A DNA stretch of 64,000 nt from Marilutibacter chinensis (GTDB taxonomy: Bacteria > Pseudomonadota > Gammaproteobacteria > Xanthomonadales > Xanthomonadaceae): NCBI RefSeq assembly GCF_021725675.1, contig NZ_JAKJPO010000007.1, positions 62,001 through 126,000 on the forward strand, given 5' to 3'. Position numbers and translations under genes: made by a program. The notes beneath the pieces are model-generated. The model was given only the letters and a program-made list of their open reading frames with translations, did not search any database and was not told the DNA's origin. Position 1 is the first letter of the stretch, and each line of letters opens with the position of its first letter. Shown in pieces: positions 16,873 through 25,935 of this stretch.

Positions 16873-18921
16873 ATGTCCTACAGCACCGAAAGCATCCGCA
16901 ACGTGGCCCTGGCAGGCCACCCCGCCGCCGGCAAGACCACCCTGTTCGAAGCCCTGCTGCACGCCGGCGGCACCGTCCAGACGGCAGGCAGCATCGAACG
17001 CGGCACTACCCTGTCCGACTTCGATCCGATCGAGAAGGCGCGCGGCCATTCGCTGGACGCCGCGATCGCCAGCACCGACCACGGCGGCATCCACCTCAAC
17101 CTGATCGACACTCCCGGCTATCCCGACTTCCGCGGCCCGGCGCTGTCCGCGCTGGCGGCGGTGGAAACCGTGCTTGTCGTCGTCGATGCCGATCGTGGCG
17201 TCGAGTACGGCACCCGCCGGATGATGGAGTACGCGAAGACCCGCAAGCTGTGCCGTGCGGTCGTCGTCAACAAGATCGACCACGACGGCGCCGCCCCGGG
17301 ACGCGTGCTGGAGGAACTGCGCGAAGCGTTCGGCCCGGTCTGCCTGCCGTTGAACCTGCCCACCGGCAACGGCGCGGGAGTCGTGGACTGCTTCGGCAAT
17401 GCCGACGGCGACAGCGATCTCGGTCCGGTCGCCGACTGGCACCAGAAGATCATCGACCAGGTGGTCGAGGTCAACGAGACGGTGATGGAGCACTACCTCG
17501 ACCTGGGCGAAGGCGGCCTGCGCGGCGACGAGCTGCACGATGCGTTCGAACAATGCCTGCGCGAAGGACACCTGATCCCGGTGATGTTCTGCTCCGCCCG
17601 CAGCGGAACCGGCGTGAAGGAGCTGCTCGGCGTCGCCGAACGGTTGTTCCCGCATCCCGGCGAGGCCAACCCGCCGCCGTTCGAGAAACGCAACGGCGCC
17701 GGCACCGTCGCCGTGCAGGCGCGCCCCGATCCGGACGCGCACGTGATCGCCGACGTGTTCAAGGTCGTCAACGACCCCTTCGTCGGCAAGCTGGCGGCCT
17801 TCCGCGTCTACCAGGGCACGGTCCGACGCGACAGCCAGCTGTTCATCGACGACGGCAAGAAGCCGTTCAAGGTCGGTCACCTGTTCAAGCTCAGGGGCAA
17901 GGAGCACATCGAGATCGACCAGGCGGTGCCCGGCGACATCGCCGCCGTGGCCAAGGTCGACGACCTGCATTTCGACGCGGTCCTGCACGACAGCCACGAC
18001 GAGGACCACATCCACCTCGCGCCGCTCGACTTTCCGAAGCCGATGTTCGGCCTTGCGGTGGACGCCACCCGCAAGGGCCAGGAACAGAAGCTCGCCGCGG
18101 CGCTGCACAAGCTGGCCGAGGAAGATCCCTGCTTCGTCGTCGAGCACGAGGCCGAAACCAACGAGACCGTGATCCGCGGCCTGTCCGACCTGCATCTGCG
18201 GATCAACCTGGAACGGCTGAAGGAACGCCACGGCGTCGAGGTCGCGTCACGGCCTCCGCGGATCGCCTACCGCGAGACGGTCAGCGGCAAGGCCGAGGGC
18301 CACCACCGGCACAAGAAGCAGACCGGCGGGGCGGGCCAGTTCGGCGAGGTGTTCCTGCGTATCGAACCGCTGCCGCGCGGGACCGGATTCGAGTTCGTCG
18401 ACGAGGTCAAGGGCGGCACCATCCCGGGCCAGTTCCTGCCCGCGGTCGAGAAGGGCGTGCGCCAGGTGCTGCAGGGTGGCGCGCTGGCCGGCTACCCGAT
18501 GCAGGACATCCGGGTGATCGTCTACGACGGCAAGCACCACCCGGTCGACAGCAAGGAGGTCGCCTTCGTCGCCGCCGGCAAGAAGGCCTTCCTCGACGCG
18601 GTCCACAAGGCGCGGCCACAGGTGCTGGAGCCGATCGTCGACCTCGAGGTCAACGCGCCCGAGCAGCACATGGGCGACATCAGCGGCGGCCTGGCGGCCA
18701 AGCGCGCCCGGATCAACGGCACCGACACGCTCCGCGGCGGCGAGATCGTGGTCAAGGCGCAGGTGCCGCTGTCGGAGCTGGAAGGCTACGCGGCCGAGCT
18801 GAAGTCGGTGACCGCCGGCCGCGGACGCTATTCGCTGGACTTCAGCCATTACGAGCCGGTGCCGACGCAGGTGCAGCAGAAGCTGGTGGAAGCCTACAAG
18901 CCGCACCACGACGACGAGTAG
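16873..18921 (+). CDS. fusA2: Elongation factor G paralogue (EF-G2-like translational GTPase)
   Basis: 682 residues with the five-domain EF-G layout. G1 is GHPAAGKTT (15-23), where canonical EF-G has AHIDAGKTT; G3 is DTPGYPDF and G4 is NKID. Domain IV carries KKQTGGAGQFGEV and the C-terminal domain V ends in YKPHHDDE. It stands alone, away from the str operon (rpsL-rpsG-fusA-tuf), so it is the accessory copy, whose function in related bacteria is poorly defined (translocation with low GTPase turnover, or ribosome recycling, in some species). The ATG at 16873 is preferred over 16834 because of the GGGAGAG upstream. Confidence 0.85.
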   Translation: MSYSTESIRNVALAGHPAAGKTTLFEALLHAGGTVQTAGSIERGTTLSDFDPIEKARGHSLDAAIASTDHGGIHLNLIDTPGYPDFRGPALSALAAVETVLVVVDADRGVEYGTRRMMEYAKTRKLCRAVVVNKIDHDGAAPGRVLEELREAFGPVCLPLNLPTGNGAGVVDCFGNADGDSDLGPVADWHQKIIDQVVEVNETVMEHYLDLGEGGLRGDELHDAFEQCLREGHLIPVMFCSARSGTGVKELLGVAERLFPHPGEANPPPFEKRNGAGTVAVQARPDPDAHVIADVFKVVNDPFVGKLAAFRVYQGTVRRDSQLFIDDGKKPFKVGHLFKLRGKEHIEIDQAVPGDIAAVAKVDDLHFDAVLHDSHDEDHIHLAPLDFPKPMFGLAVDATRKGQEQKLAAALHKLAEEDPCFVVEHEAETNETVIRGLSDLHLRINLERLKERHGVEVASRPPRIAYRETVSGKAEGHHRHKKQTGGAGQFGEVFLRIEPLPRGTGFEFVDEVKGGTIPGQFLPAVEKGVRQVLQGGALAGYPMQDIRVIVYDGKHHPVDSKEVAFVAAGKKAFLDAVHKARPQVLEPIVDLEVNAPEQHMGDISGGLAAKRARINGTDTLRGGEIVVKAQVPLSELEGYAAELKSVTAGRGRYSLDFSHYEPVPTQVQQKLVEAYKPHHDDE

Positions 18922-18954
18922 ACTGGCCCCGCGCCCGCCTCCGGAGCCCACGAC

Positions 18955-19590
18955 ATGCCGCTGTTCGATACCCCCACCCTGCTCGCCTACCTGTCGGCCG
19001 CGGTCGTGCTGGTCGCGATTCCCGGCCCCGGCGCGGCCTGGATCGTCGCCCAGAGCGCCGCCGGCGGCCTCCGTCGCGGCCTCGTGGCCGGGCTGGGACT
19101 GGAGACCGCGACCCTGATCCACGCGGTCGCCGCCGGGCTGGGCCTGTCGGCCGTGCTGGCGACTTCGGCGCTGGCATTCGAGGTAGTGAAGTACGCCGGC
19201 GCCGCCTACCTGGTCTGGCTCGGCATCCGCGCCTGGCGCAGCGGCAGGCCGCCGGAAAGCCCGCTGCACCCGGATGCGCCGGCCGGTTCGGGCCGGCGGG
19301 TCTATGCCAGTTCGATCGTCACCGGACTGCTGAACCCGAAGGTCGCGCTGTTCTTTCTCGCGTTCCTGCCCCAGTTCGTGCATCCGGAACGCGGCCTGGT
19401 CTGGTTGCAGTTTCTGGTCCTGGGCGTGCTGCTGTCGATCATCGGCTTCGCCGCCGCCCTGCTGATCAGCCTGGCAGTCGGCCGCTTCGGCATGCGTCTG
19501 CGCCGCGGCGGCGGCGTCTGGTCGCAACGCGTGATCGGCAGCCTGTTCGTCGCGCTCGGCATCCGCCTGGCGTTGCAGCAGCGGGGCTGA
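18955..19590 (+). CDS. LysE/RhtB family amino-acid exporter
   Basis: 211 residues with about six hydrophobic segments, the LysE/RhtB topology. The N-terminal VAIPGPGAAWIVAQSAAGG motif and the GAAYLVWLGIRAWR segment are family hallmarks, and GLLNPKVALFFLAFLPQF is the conserved middle motif. The family exports homoserine, threonine, lysine or other metabolites from the cytoplasm; the substrate here is not predictable. CCGGAGCC precedes the ATG. It is followed after one base by the Cdd1-like gene and probably co-transcribed with it. Confidence 0.88.
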   Translation: MPLFDTPTLLAYLSAAVVLVAIPGPGAAWIVAQSAAGGLRRGLVAGLGLETATLIHAVAAGLGLSAVLATSALAFEVVKYAGAAYLVWLGIRAWRSGRPPESPLHPDAPAGSGRRVYASSIVTGLLNPKVALFFLAFLPQFVHPERGLVWLQFLVLGVLLSIIGFAAALLISLAVGRFGMRLRRGGGVWSQRVIGSLFVALGIRLALQQRG

Positions 19591-19591
19591 G

Positions 19592-19915
19592 ATGGCCAAG
19601 GCCCGGACCCTCGCCGAGGCGCACCGGCTCGAGGACGTGCCCAACATCGGTCCGGCGATGGCCGATGACCTGCGCGCGCTCGGCATCGACATGCCGACCG
19701 ACCTGCGCGGCCGGGACGCGACAGGACTCTATCTGCAGCTGTGCGAGCTGACCGGCCTGCGCCAGGACCCCTGCGTGCTGGACACGTTCATCGCCGCGGT
19801 CGCCTTCGCCGAGCGCGACGACGCGCGGCCTTGGTGGGCGTTCACCGAAGGCCGCAAGGCGATCTGGGCCGACGTGGAAACGCGCCTGCCGGCCGGGATG
19901 CGGCGCACCGGCTAG
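19592..19915 (+). CDS. Cdd1-family helix-hairpin-helix protein
   Basis: 107 residues. The N-terminal half has a helix-hairpin-helix (VPNIGPAMADDLRALGI) and the rest matches the Cdd1 ('pathogenicity locus'/mitomycin-resistance-like) pattern: DLRGRDATGLYLQLCELTG, DPCVLDTF and a WWAFTEGRKA close. Members are small and of unknown role; the HhH suggests non-specific DNA contact. ATG 19592 is one base past the lysE-like stop, indicating coupling. Confidence 0.8.
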   Translation: MAKARTLAEAHRLEDVPNIGPAMADDLRALGIDMPTDLRGRDATGLYLQLCELTGLRQDPCVLDTFIAAVAFAERDDARPWWAFTEGRKAIWADVETRLPAGMRRTG

Positions 19916-19920
19916 GAACG

Positions 19921-19992
19921 GCGTAGGACCGGCGTGAGCCGCGATGAAGCCTTCCCATGATCGCCCGGTCGCGGCTCACGCCGTTCCTACGC
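19921..19992. repeat. REP-like palindrome between convergent genes
   Basis: GCGTAGGACCGGCGTGAGCC(GCGA) at 19921-19944 is inverted at 19969-19992 with one mismatch; loop 24 bases. Same family as 15079-15146. It lies just past the Cdd1-like stop and before the end of the minus-strand pseudogene. Confidence 0.85.
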
Positions 19993-20018
19993 AACCCCGG
20001 TTCCTGCGGGAAAGCGGC

Positions 20019-20608
20019 TCAAACGTGCTTGCCGCGTGTCCAGCCTTCGTGTGCGAGCCACTGGCGGCCGGATTCCTCGGCGCCTTCCTCCAACGTCGTC
20101 GCCATGCTGTCGTTCCAGCGGTTGAGGTAGCCGAACAACGCGATCACGCCGAGGATCTCGACGATCTCACCGTCGTCCCAGTGCTCGCGCAGGCGCGCCT
20201 GCAGGCCCGCGTCGACCGCGTTGGGCACCTGCGAGGCCGCGGCCGCGAACTCCAGTACGACCCGTTCGGCCTCGCTGAAGGCGGGATGGGTGCGAACTCC
20301 CAGATGTGCTCCATCTGCGCGGCTTCGGCACCGTAGCGTTCAGCCGCACGGATCGTGTGCGCCTGGCAGTAACGGCAGCCGGTGGCGTGGCTGGACACGT
20401 AGCCGACCAGCCGCTTCAGCGCGCTGCCGACCCGGCCGTGGTTCTGCATGACCGCCATGTTCAGGCCGATGAAGGCCTTGGCGATCTCCGGTCGCCGCAT
20501 CATCGTCAGCACGCTGTTGGGGAAGAAGCCCAGCGTCTCGTTGAAGAACTTCGCCAGTTCGGCGACTTCGGCGTCGCTGTCGGCGGGCAGCGGATCGACC
20601 AGCGGCAT
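20019..20608 (-). pseudogene. Carboxymuconolactone decarboxylase/AhpD-like gene, frameshifted
   Basis: The N-terminal part reads in one frame from ATG 20608 (MPLVDPLPADSDAEVAELAK) through the CMD active-site-like region CRYCQAHTIRAAERYG and HIWEFA. The rest (PAFSEAERVVLEFAAAA, HWDDGEIVEILGVIALFGYLNRWNDSMATTL) continues in another frame to the stop at 20019. One base is missing near 20290-20293; restoring it gives a 196-residue protein of normal family length. Both halves have intact codon bias, so this is a recent lesion or a sequencing error. Members are peroxidase-like disulfide enzymes using the CxxC pair. Confidence 0.8.
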
Positions 20609-20692
20609 GGCGCATCCATCCCGTGCACGAAGGAGGCCGAAGCTTACACCGCCGCCCCGGCGGCGGCGGTCGCAACTGGTAGCCTTGCCGCC

Positions 20693-21181
20693 ATGACCCT
20701 GCCCGCCGGCCCTTCGCGCATCGTCCTCGACACCAACGCCTGGCTCGACCTGCTGGTGTTCAGCGATCCGCGCATCGACGCGATCCGCGCGGCGCTCGAC
20801 TCGGGGATGCTCGAAGCCGTCACCAATGCGGAGTGCCGCGAGGAATGGCGCCGGGTGCTCGGCTATCCGCTGCTGGCGCTGGAACCGGACCGCCGACTCG
20901 CCCTGATAGAGGCCTTCGACGCCACCGCCGCCTGCCTCGATACGCAGCCGGTGGAGGTGCCGGCGCTGCCCCGCTGCCGCGACCCCGACGACCAGAAGTT
21001 CCTCGAACTCGCCCTCGCCGCCAACGCCCGCTGGCTGGTCAGCCGCGACAAGGCGCTGCTGAAGCTCGACCGCCACACCCGTCGCGGGGGCCTGTTCGCG
21101 ATCCTCGTGCCCGAGGCCTGGCCTGACGGGAAACCGGCCATGTCCTCCGGTTTCAGATCTCGAACCGATACGACAGCTTGA
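20693..21181 (+). CDS. PIN-domain protein, putative toxin-type RNase
   Basis: 162 residues. The PIN acidic residues are visible: D13 in VLDTNAWLDL, a glutamate in ECREEW, and aspartates in DPDDQKFLELA; NARWLVSRDKALL is the family's C-terminal motif. It matches the 'putative toxin-antitoxin component, PIN family' group (COG1569 type). No antitoxin gene is next to it: the upstream neighbour is the divergent CMD pseudogene. The last 29 bases overlap the end of the convergent DUF5916 gene. It may act alone as an RNase; that is inference. Confidence 0.8.
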   Translation: MTLPAGPSRIVLDTNAWLDLLVFSDPRIDAIRAALDSGMLEAVTNAECREEWRRVLGYPLLALEPDRRLALIEAFDATAACLDTQPVEVPALPRCRDPDDQKFLELALAANARWLVSRDKALLKLDRHTRRGGLFAILVPEAWPDGKPAMSSGFRSRTDTTA

Positions 21182-23423
21182 CCAGCAGCTGTTCGTCGTC
21201 ACGCAGATCGAAACTGTCGAACAGCGCGTCGCCGACCCCTTCGGCGTGGTCGAGCGAATCCAGGCCGCCGCGGCCATAGACGACGTACAGATACGAGAGC
21301 GGCGCCAACTCGTAGCGGTAGCGGATCTGGAAACCGAGGTTGCGCACGCTGAAGTCGTCGACGGCGTCCATCGACGCGACCGCGTTGCCGGCTGCGTCGA
21401 AGCGCCACGCCCCGTGCGCCCGCGCGTCGATGCCGATCGCCTGCAGCTTGACGCGCAGCTCCTGGCGGTCGCTGATGGTCCAGTCCAGGCCCGCTTTCAG
21501 CTTCGATTCGCGACCGTCGAAAGCACCGACCAGGTCGCCGTGGTCGTGCCCTTGCCAGATCAACCAGTCCGGACGGTGGATGACCACCACGCCGGCATTG
21601 ATGCTGAAGGCATCGCTGATGAAGTAGGTGGTGCCGTACCAGACCGAGGAGCCGAGTTTGGAATTCCCGGCCAGGCCGCCCCCGAACAGCTCCAGCTCGA
21701 CGTCGTGCGCCCAGTCGCCCTTGCGAGGACGCTCGTATTCGTAGAAGGCGTTGAAACTGGCCGGCAGCTTCACGATGCCGTGGCCGCGCAGCAACAGGTC
21801 GCTGATGCCGGGGCTGTTGACGTTGATCTGGCCGTATTCGTAGCTGCCGTTGCGCAGGTTGCCCTGGCGGCTCAGGCGGAACTGGTCGTTGAGCTTTTCC
21901 CCGCGGTTGTTGTGATTGGTGCTGATCCGGCCCCGCCAGTCCTTGGACGCGTAGCGCGAGCCCTCCGCCAGCGCGTCGAAACGCCTGCGCACCTCCCAGT
22001 GCAGGTAGTTGGTGCTGTTGCGCGCCAGGAAGCCGGCGTCGTTGATCTCCAGGTCGTTTCCGAAATGCATGGCGATCCACTGCTGGCGCCAGCCGCCGTC
22101 CATCTCGTAATCGGCCCAGACCGTCGCGCCCATGTCGCGCACGTCCTCGCCGTGCTGCTCGACCTGGCTGCCGAACACGCGGGTGCGTACGTTCCAGCGC
22201 GGCGTCGGCCGCCAGTTGTGGTCGACGCCGAGCACGGTCGCCTCGCGGTCGAGGAACGGCCGCTCGACCCGGGTCAGCATCGCGCCGAGGTTCTGGCTCT
22301 CGAAGTCGCGCACCAGCCGCAGCGCACCGAACGTGCGGCCGACCTCGCCGGCCTCCTCGGCGAGGAACACGCCGTACTTGGTCGCCCCCAGGCTGCCGTT
22401 GAGCTTGACCGCCGCGTCGATGTCGCCGGCACCCCGGCGGTCGTCGGCCGGACCGCCGATCCGTCGCGTGTAGAGCAACTGGCTGTCGTCGGACGGCGTG
22501 GTGAACTCGAAGATACCCTGGTTCTCGGTGAAGAACGGCCGTTTGTCGCTGATGAAGGTCTCGGTCGCGCTGAAGTTGATCACCAGATCGTCGCTCTCGA
22601 CCTGGCCGAAGTCGGGATTGACCGCCGCGGTCAGCTGGAACTGCCCGTTGGGCTTCCAGAACAGGTCCAGGCCGCCCTCGAAATCGCTGTCGCCGCTGAT
22701 GTTGTCGTACAGCCCGGACACGTAGGGGGTCACCGCCAGCAGCGCCTGGCTGTACTGGACGACCTCGACCGGCTCGAACTCGGACAGGTAGCGCGGCCTT
22801 TCGAAGCTCGCGCCCGGCCAGGCCATCCGCTCGCCGGTCGAGCCGATCACCCGGTCCAGCTGGATCCCGATCGTGCGCATGCCGTTTTCGCCGCTGCGCA
22901 TCGGCGCGATGTACCACGGAATCAGCATCTCGACCGACCAGCCCTCGCCGTCCTCGGTTACCGCGTGCTGCCAGTGGCCGTCCCAGTCGTCGTTGAACTG
23001 GCTCTCGTTGGTGATCACCGCGTCGGCCACGCCGCCGGTCGAAGCGACGGTGAAGTTGTAGCCGGTGCGGCCGTCGCCGTCGAAATCGACCATCAGGTTG
23101 ACCCGGTCGACCTGGGCACTGAAATCGCGCTGGACCTTCTGCCGGGTCCAGGTCACCGACTGCGGCTGGGTATTGCGGAATGCGATCGCCAGCCCTTCCG
23201 GCGTGGCCATCACCCAGGCCTCGGTCGGCAGCGAACCAGGTTCCAGGCTCAGCGGCTGGACCTTGCGGAAGCCGGTCACGTGGCGCGCGTCCCGCCATTC
23301 GTCCGGATCGATGCGGCCGTCGATCTCGACCGCGGCGACGGGCGTCGCGAACAACGCCAGCGAGTACACCATGGCGGACAGGACAGGAAACCGGGTACGG
23401 CACCGGGCGGCAGACAAGGGCAT
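21153..23423 (-). CDS. DUF5916 protein: CBM9-like domain plus beta-barrel-like region, exported
   Basis: 756 residues from ATG 23423. A signal peptide (about 1-31, ending TPVAA) leads to a carbohydrate-binding-family-9-like domain (EIDGRIDPDEWRDA to about residue 230). A long region of short beta-strands follows and ends in KLSYRFEI, an aromatic-terminated strand typical of outer-membrane barrels. Motifs such as NPDFGQVESD and SDKRPFFTENQGIFEF are hallmarks of DUF5916. Function is unknown; similar proteins occur in proteolytic and polysaccharide-degrading bacteria. A GTG at 23453 is an alternative start. No co-directional neighbour is close enough to define an operon. Confidence 0.8.
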   Translation of the reverse strand: MPLSAARCRTRFPVLSAMVYSLALFATPVAAVEIDGRIDPDEWRDARHVTGFRKVQPLSLEPGSLPTEAWVMATPEGLAIAFRNTQPQSVTWTRQKVQRDFSAQVDRVNLMVDFDGDGRTGYNFTVASTGGVADAVITNESQFNDDWDGHWQHAVTEDGEGWSVEMLIPWYIAPMRSGENGMRTIGIQLDRVIGSTGERMAWPGASFERPRYLSEFEPVEVVQYSQALLAVTPYVSGLYDNISGDSDFEGGLDLFWKPNGQFQLTAAVNPDFGQVESDDLVINFSATETFISDKRPFFTENQGIFEFTTPSDDSQLLYTRRIGGPADDRRGAGDIDAAVKLNGSLGATKYGVFLAEEAGEVGRTFGALRLVRDFESQNLGAMLTRVERPFLDREATVLGVDHNWRPTPRWNVRTRVFGSQVEQHGEDVRDMGATVWADYEMDGGWRQQWIAMHFGNDLEINDAGFLARNSTNYLHWEVRRRFDALAEGSRYASKDWRGRISTNHNNRGEKLNDQFRLSRQGNLRNGSYEYGQINVNSPGISDLLLRGHGIVKLPASFNAFYEYERPRKGDWAHDVELELFGGGLAGNSKLGSSVWYGTTYFISDAFSINAGVVVIHRPDWLIWQGHDHGDLVGAFDGRESKLKAGLDWTISDRQELRVKLQAIGIDARAHGAWRFDAAGNAVASMDAVDDFSVRNLGFQIRYRYELAPLSYLYVVYGRGGLDSLDHAEGVGDALFDSFDLRDDEQLLVKLSYRFEI

Positions 23424-23583
23424 CGGGAGGGCGACTGTGCGGAATCGGCGCACAGGCTATGCGGATCGGGCCATCGCTCCGACTGGCACAAGTCATGGCA
23501 ACCCTTCCGGGGCGGCGCGCATCCGACCACTGTCCGACCGCCGTCGCGCCGGCACCAGCCGGCGAGGGAACCGGATCTGCTCC

Positions 23584-24759
23584 CTATCTCTGACCCGGAG
23601 CCGGCGCGGTCGCGTCGTGGGCGATGAAGGCGTCCTCGCCGGTCGGCAGCCGCAGCCATTCCGGATGCGCGAGCGCACGGCCGATGTCGACGTGGCCGGA
23701 CTGCCAGTGCTCGCGCATGGCGACCCGGCCGAACTGATAGTCCTTGAAGTGCCCGATCTTCGCCCGCTCGCGGTAGATCAGGTGGATCACCGTGATCCGG
23801 TTGCCGCAGGCCAGCTCGGCTGCGTGCCGCGCCCACGGATTGGACTCGCGCACGTCGTCCGGCACGACGTCCAGCAGCTCGCGCAGCAGGCGCCGGTAGT
23901 GCTGGTCGATGCGCTGCATGCGGGTGACCATGCGGGTCCGGCTGGAATACTGGATCTCCTTCTGCCGCTCGGCCACGTCCAGCAGGTTCTGCGGCAACTC
24001 GCCGCGTGCGCTCCACAGGTCGACCTGGAACACCAGACTGTCCGCCCGCCGCGGATCCGACAGCACGTAGGACAGCGGCGTGTTCGAGACCAGTCCGCCG
24101 TCCCAGTAGTGGCGCCCGTCGATCTCGATCGCCGGAAACGCCGGCGGCAGTGCGCCCGAGGCGAGGATATGGCGCGCGTCCAGACGCATCCGGGTGTTGT
24201 CGAAATATTCCAGATTGCCGCTGGCGACATCGACCGCGCCCACCGAGACCCGGATGCCGCCGTCGTTGAGACGGTCGAAATCGACCATCCGCTCCAGCGT
24301 ACGGAGCATCGGCGCGGTGTCGTACCAGCTGGCCGCTTCGGGCCCACCGGCGTCGAACGGACTGGAGCCCCCGGGCCCGGCGAACCAGCCGCGCGGGTGG
24401 AAAAAGCCGCGCTGCCCCTCGACCAGCGCGCGCCAGGCCTCCCAGGTGTCGAGCCAGGCGCGGGCATCTTCGCCCAGCCCTTCCAGCCTGGCCTCCTGGC
24501 CGAGCGTGGTCGACGGCAGCAGGTAGGGCTGCGAGATCGTCTGCCAGAATTCGCGCAGCGCGTCCACGCGCCGTTCCGGCGGATTGCCGGCAATGATCGC
24601 GGTATTGAAGGCGCCGATCGAGATGCCGGCCAACCAGCCCGGCGACACTCCGGCCTCGTGCAGGCCCTGGTAGACGCCCGCCTGGTAGGCGCCAAGCGCA
24701 CCGCCGCCCTGCAGGACCAGGGCGACGTTGTCGGGCAGTCCGGAGCGCTTGACGGCCAT
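23584..24759 (-). CDS. Patatin-like phospholipase with DUF3734-type C-terminus
   Basis: 391 residues. The glycine-rich oxyanion loop is LVLQGGGALGAYQAGV (15-29), the serine is S47 in GISIG, and the dyad aspartate is D220 in YWDGGL. The C-terminal half (QKEIQYSSRTRMVTRMQRID and on) matches DUF3734, often found next to polyhydroxybutyrate genes. It lies 15 bases after a 3-hydroxybutyrate dehydrogenase gene on the same strand, so a role in lipid or storage-polymer turnover is likely. It is cytoplasmic by lack of a signal peptide. Whether the substrate is phospholipid or PHB is not shown. Confidence 0.85.
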   Translation of the reverse strand: MAVKRSGLPDNVALVLQGGGALGAYQAGVYQGLHEAGVSPGWLAGISIGAFNTAIIAGNPPERRVDALREFWQTISQPYLLPSTTLGQEARLEGLGEDARAWLDTWEAWRALVEGQRGFFHPRGWFAGPGGSSPFDAGGPEAASWYDTAPMLRTLERMVDFDRLNDGGIRVSVGAVDVASGNLEYFDNTRMRLDARHILASGALPPAFPAIEIDGRHYWDGGLVSNTPLSYVLSDPRRADSLVFQVDLWSARGELPQNLLDVAERQKEIQYSSRTRMVTRMQRIDQHYRRLLRELLDVVPDDVRESNPWARHAAELACGNRITVIHLIYRERAKIGHFKDYQFGRVAMREHWQSGHVDIGRALAHPEWLRLPTGEDAFIAHDATAPAPGQR

Positions 24760-24774
24760 CGCGGATGCCCGGCC

Positions 24775-25575
24775 CTACTGCATGTGCCAGCCGTGGCTGA
24801 CGATCAGGCTCTGGCCGGTCAGCGCCGCGCTGGGGAATTCGCACAGGAACCGCACCGTCTGCGCGACGTCCTCGACCGTGGTGAAGATGCCGTCCACGGT
24901 CTGCCCGAGCATCACGTTGCGGATCACTTCCTCCTCGCTGATCCCCAGTTCCTTCGACTGCTCGGGAATCTGCTTGTCGACCAGCGGGGTCCGCACGAAA
25001 CCCGGGCACACCACGTGGCTGCGGACGCCACGTTCGCCGCCCTCCTTGGCCAGCGTCCGCGACAGGCCGAGCAGGCCGTGCTTGGCGGTCACGTAGGCGG
25101 ATTTCAGCTTGGAAGCCTGATGCGAATGCACCGAGCCCATGTAGATCACCGTGCCGCCGCGCGGCTTGCCGTCGGCACCGGTCGCGTACATGTGCGGCAG
25201 CACCGCACGGGTGGTCAGGAAGGCACCGTCCAGGTGGATGGCGAGCATCTTCTTCCAGTCGGCGAAACGGTACTGCTCGATCGGATTGACGATCTGGATG
25301 CCGGCGTTGGAAACCAGGATATCGACCGGGCCCAGCGCCTCGACCGCGGCGGCGATGCCGCGGTTGACCGCGTCCTCGTCGGTGACGTCCATCGCCACCG
25401 CCAGCGCGCGCCCACCCGCGGTGGCGATCGCATCGGCGACGGCCTGCGCGCCGTCGAGGTTCAGGTCGGCGATGACCACCGCCGCGCCCGCGCGCGAAAG
25501 CTCGTGTGCGATCTCCCTGCCGATACCGCTGGCGGCGCCGGTGACGACCGCGACCTTGCCTTCAATCGAACTCAT
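24775..25575 (-). CDS. bdhA: 3-hydroxybutyrate dehydrogenase (SDR family)
   Basis: 266 residues. The Rossmann motif is TGAASGIG (12-19), followed by NAG at 90-92 and the catalytic S148, Y161 and K165 (YVTAK). The sequence around the active site, [21 protein letters not shown] in two parts, and the C-terminal [11 protein letters not shown]-type end are those of D-3-hydroxybutyrate dehydrogenase, which oxidises 3-hydroxybutyrate to acetoacetate with NAD. It precedes the patatin gene and forms a two-gene unit. A housekeeping SDR of other substrate cannot be excluded, but the ending (WTAQ/WHMQ-type) favours this call. Confidence 0.85.
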   Translation of the reverse strand: MSSIEGKVAVVTGAASGIGREIAHELSRAGAAVVIADLNLDGAQAVADAIATAGGRALAVAMDVTDEDAVNRGIAAAVEALGPVDILVSNAGIQIVNPIEQYRFADWKKMLAIHLDGAFLTTRAVLPHMYATGADGKPRGGTVIYMGSVHSHQASKLKSAYVTAKHGLLGLSRTLAKEGGERGVRSHVVCPGFVRTPLVDKQIPEQSKELGISEEEVIRNVMLGQTVDGIFTTVEDVAQTVRFLCEFPSAALTGQSLIVSHGWHMQ

Positions 25576-25935
25576 GACGCACTCCTCCGGATCCGGACTC
25601 TCATGCGCCGCAGTATCGCCCCGGGCATGTTACGGCGCCATTGATCGTTGGTACGTGCGTGGATAGGAACGTTGGGACTTCCCGAGGGAAGCCGCTTGCC
25701 ACGAGGCCTGCGGGACACGCGCAACCCGCGCACGGGGACGGGGCGGCTCCATCGCCTGCAGGATGCCGTGCAGACGGCAGGACCGGGGGCCATCGACGTA
25801 CCGCCTGATCCGACAAGGACGCTCGAGGTTTGCTTCACGAACCGGAGCTTCAGCGACAGGTGCGTCAATGAAGACGGCCGGGAGGAGCACTCCCATCCCG
25901 GCGGACGGCGGCTCCAGCCGAAGCCGCGCCGAACC
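25576..25935. other. Intergenic region between SET gene and bdhA
   Basis: 360 bases. Near the SET end is a GCCGGGA/TCCCGGC hairpin (25877-25902; see terminator). The rest shows no convincing frame or named element; the bdhA promoter must lie here if it is not read from the SET gene. Confidence 0.4.
25877..25902 (-). terminator. Possible terminator after the SET-domain gene
   Basis: A 7-bp stem GCCGGGA/TCCCGGC with a 12-base loop, 34 bases past the stop. On the minus strand it is followed only by CGTCTTCATTG, a weak T tract. Confidence 0.3.

Noticed and set aside
16731-19751. A 1006-codon open frame overlapping the EF-G paralogue and lysE-like gene
   Set aside because: Out-of-frame shadow of two real genes; Arg/Pro-rich, no motif.
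20693-21181. A complete toxin-antitoxin pair with the PIN gene
   Set aside because: No small antitoxin gene adjoins it on either side; only the PIN gene itself can be supported.
21246-23627. A 793-codon frame antisense to the DUF5916 gene
   Set aside because: Shadow of the exported protein gene, and its composition is that of reverse-frame translation.
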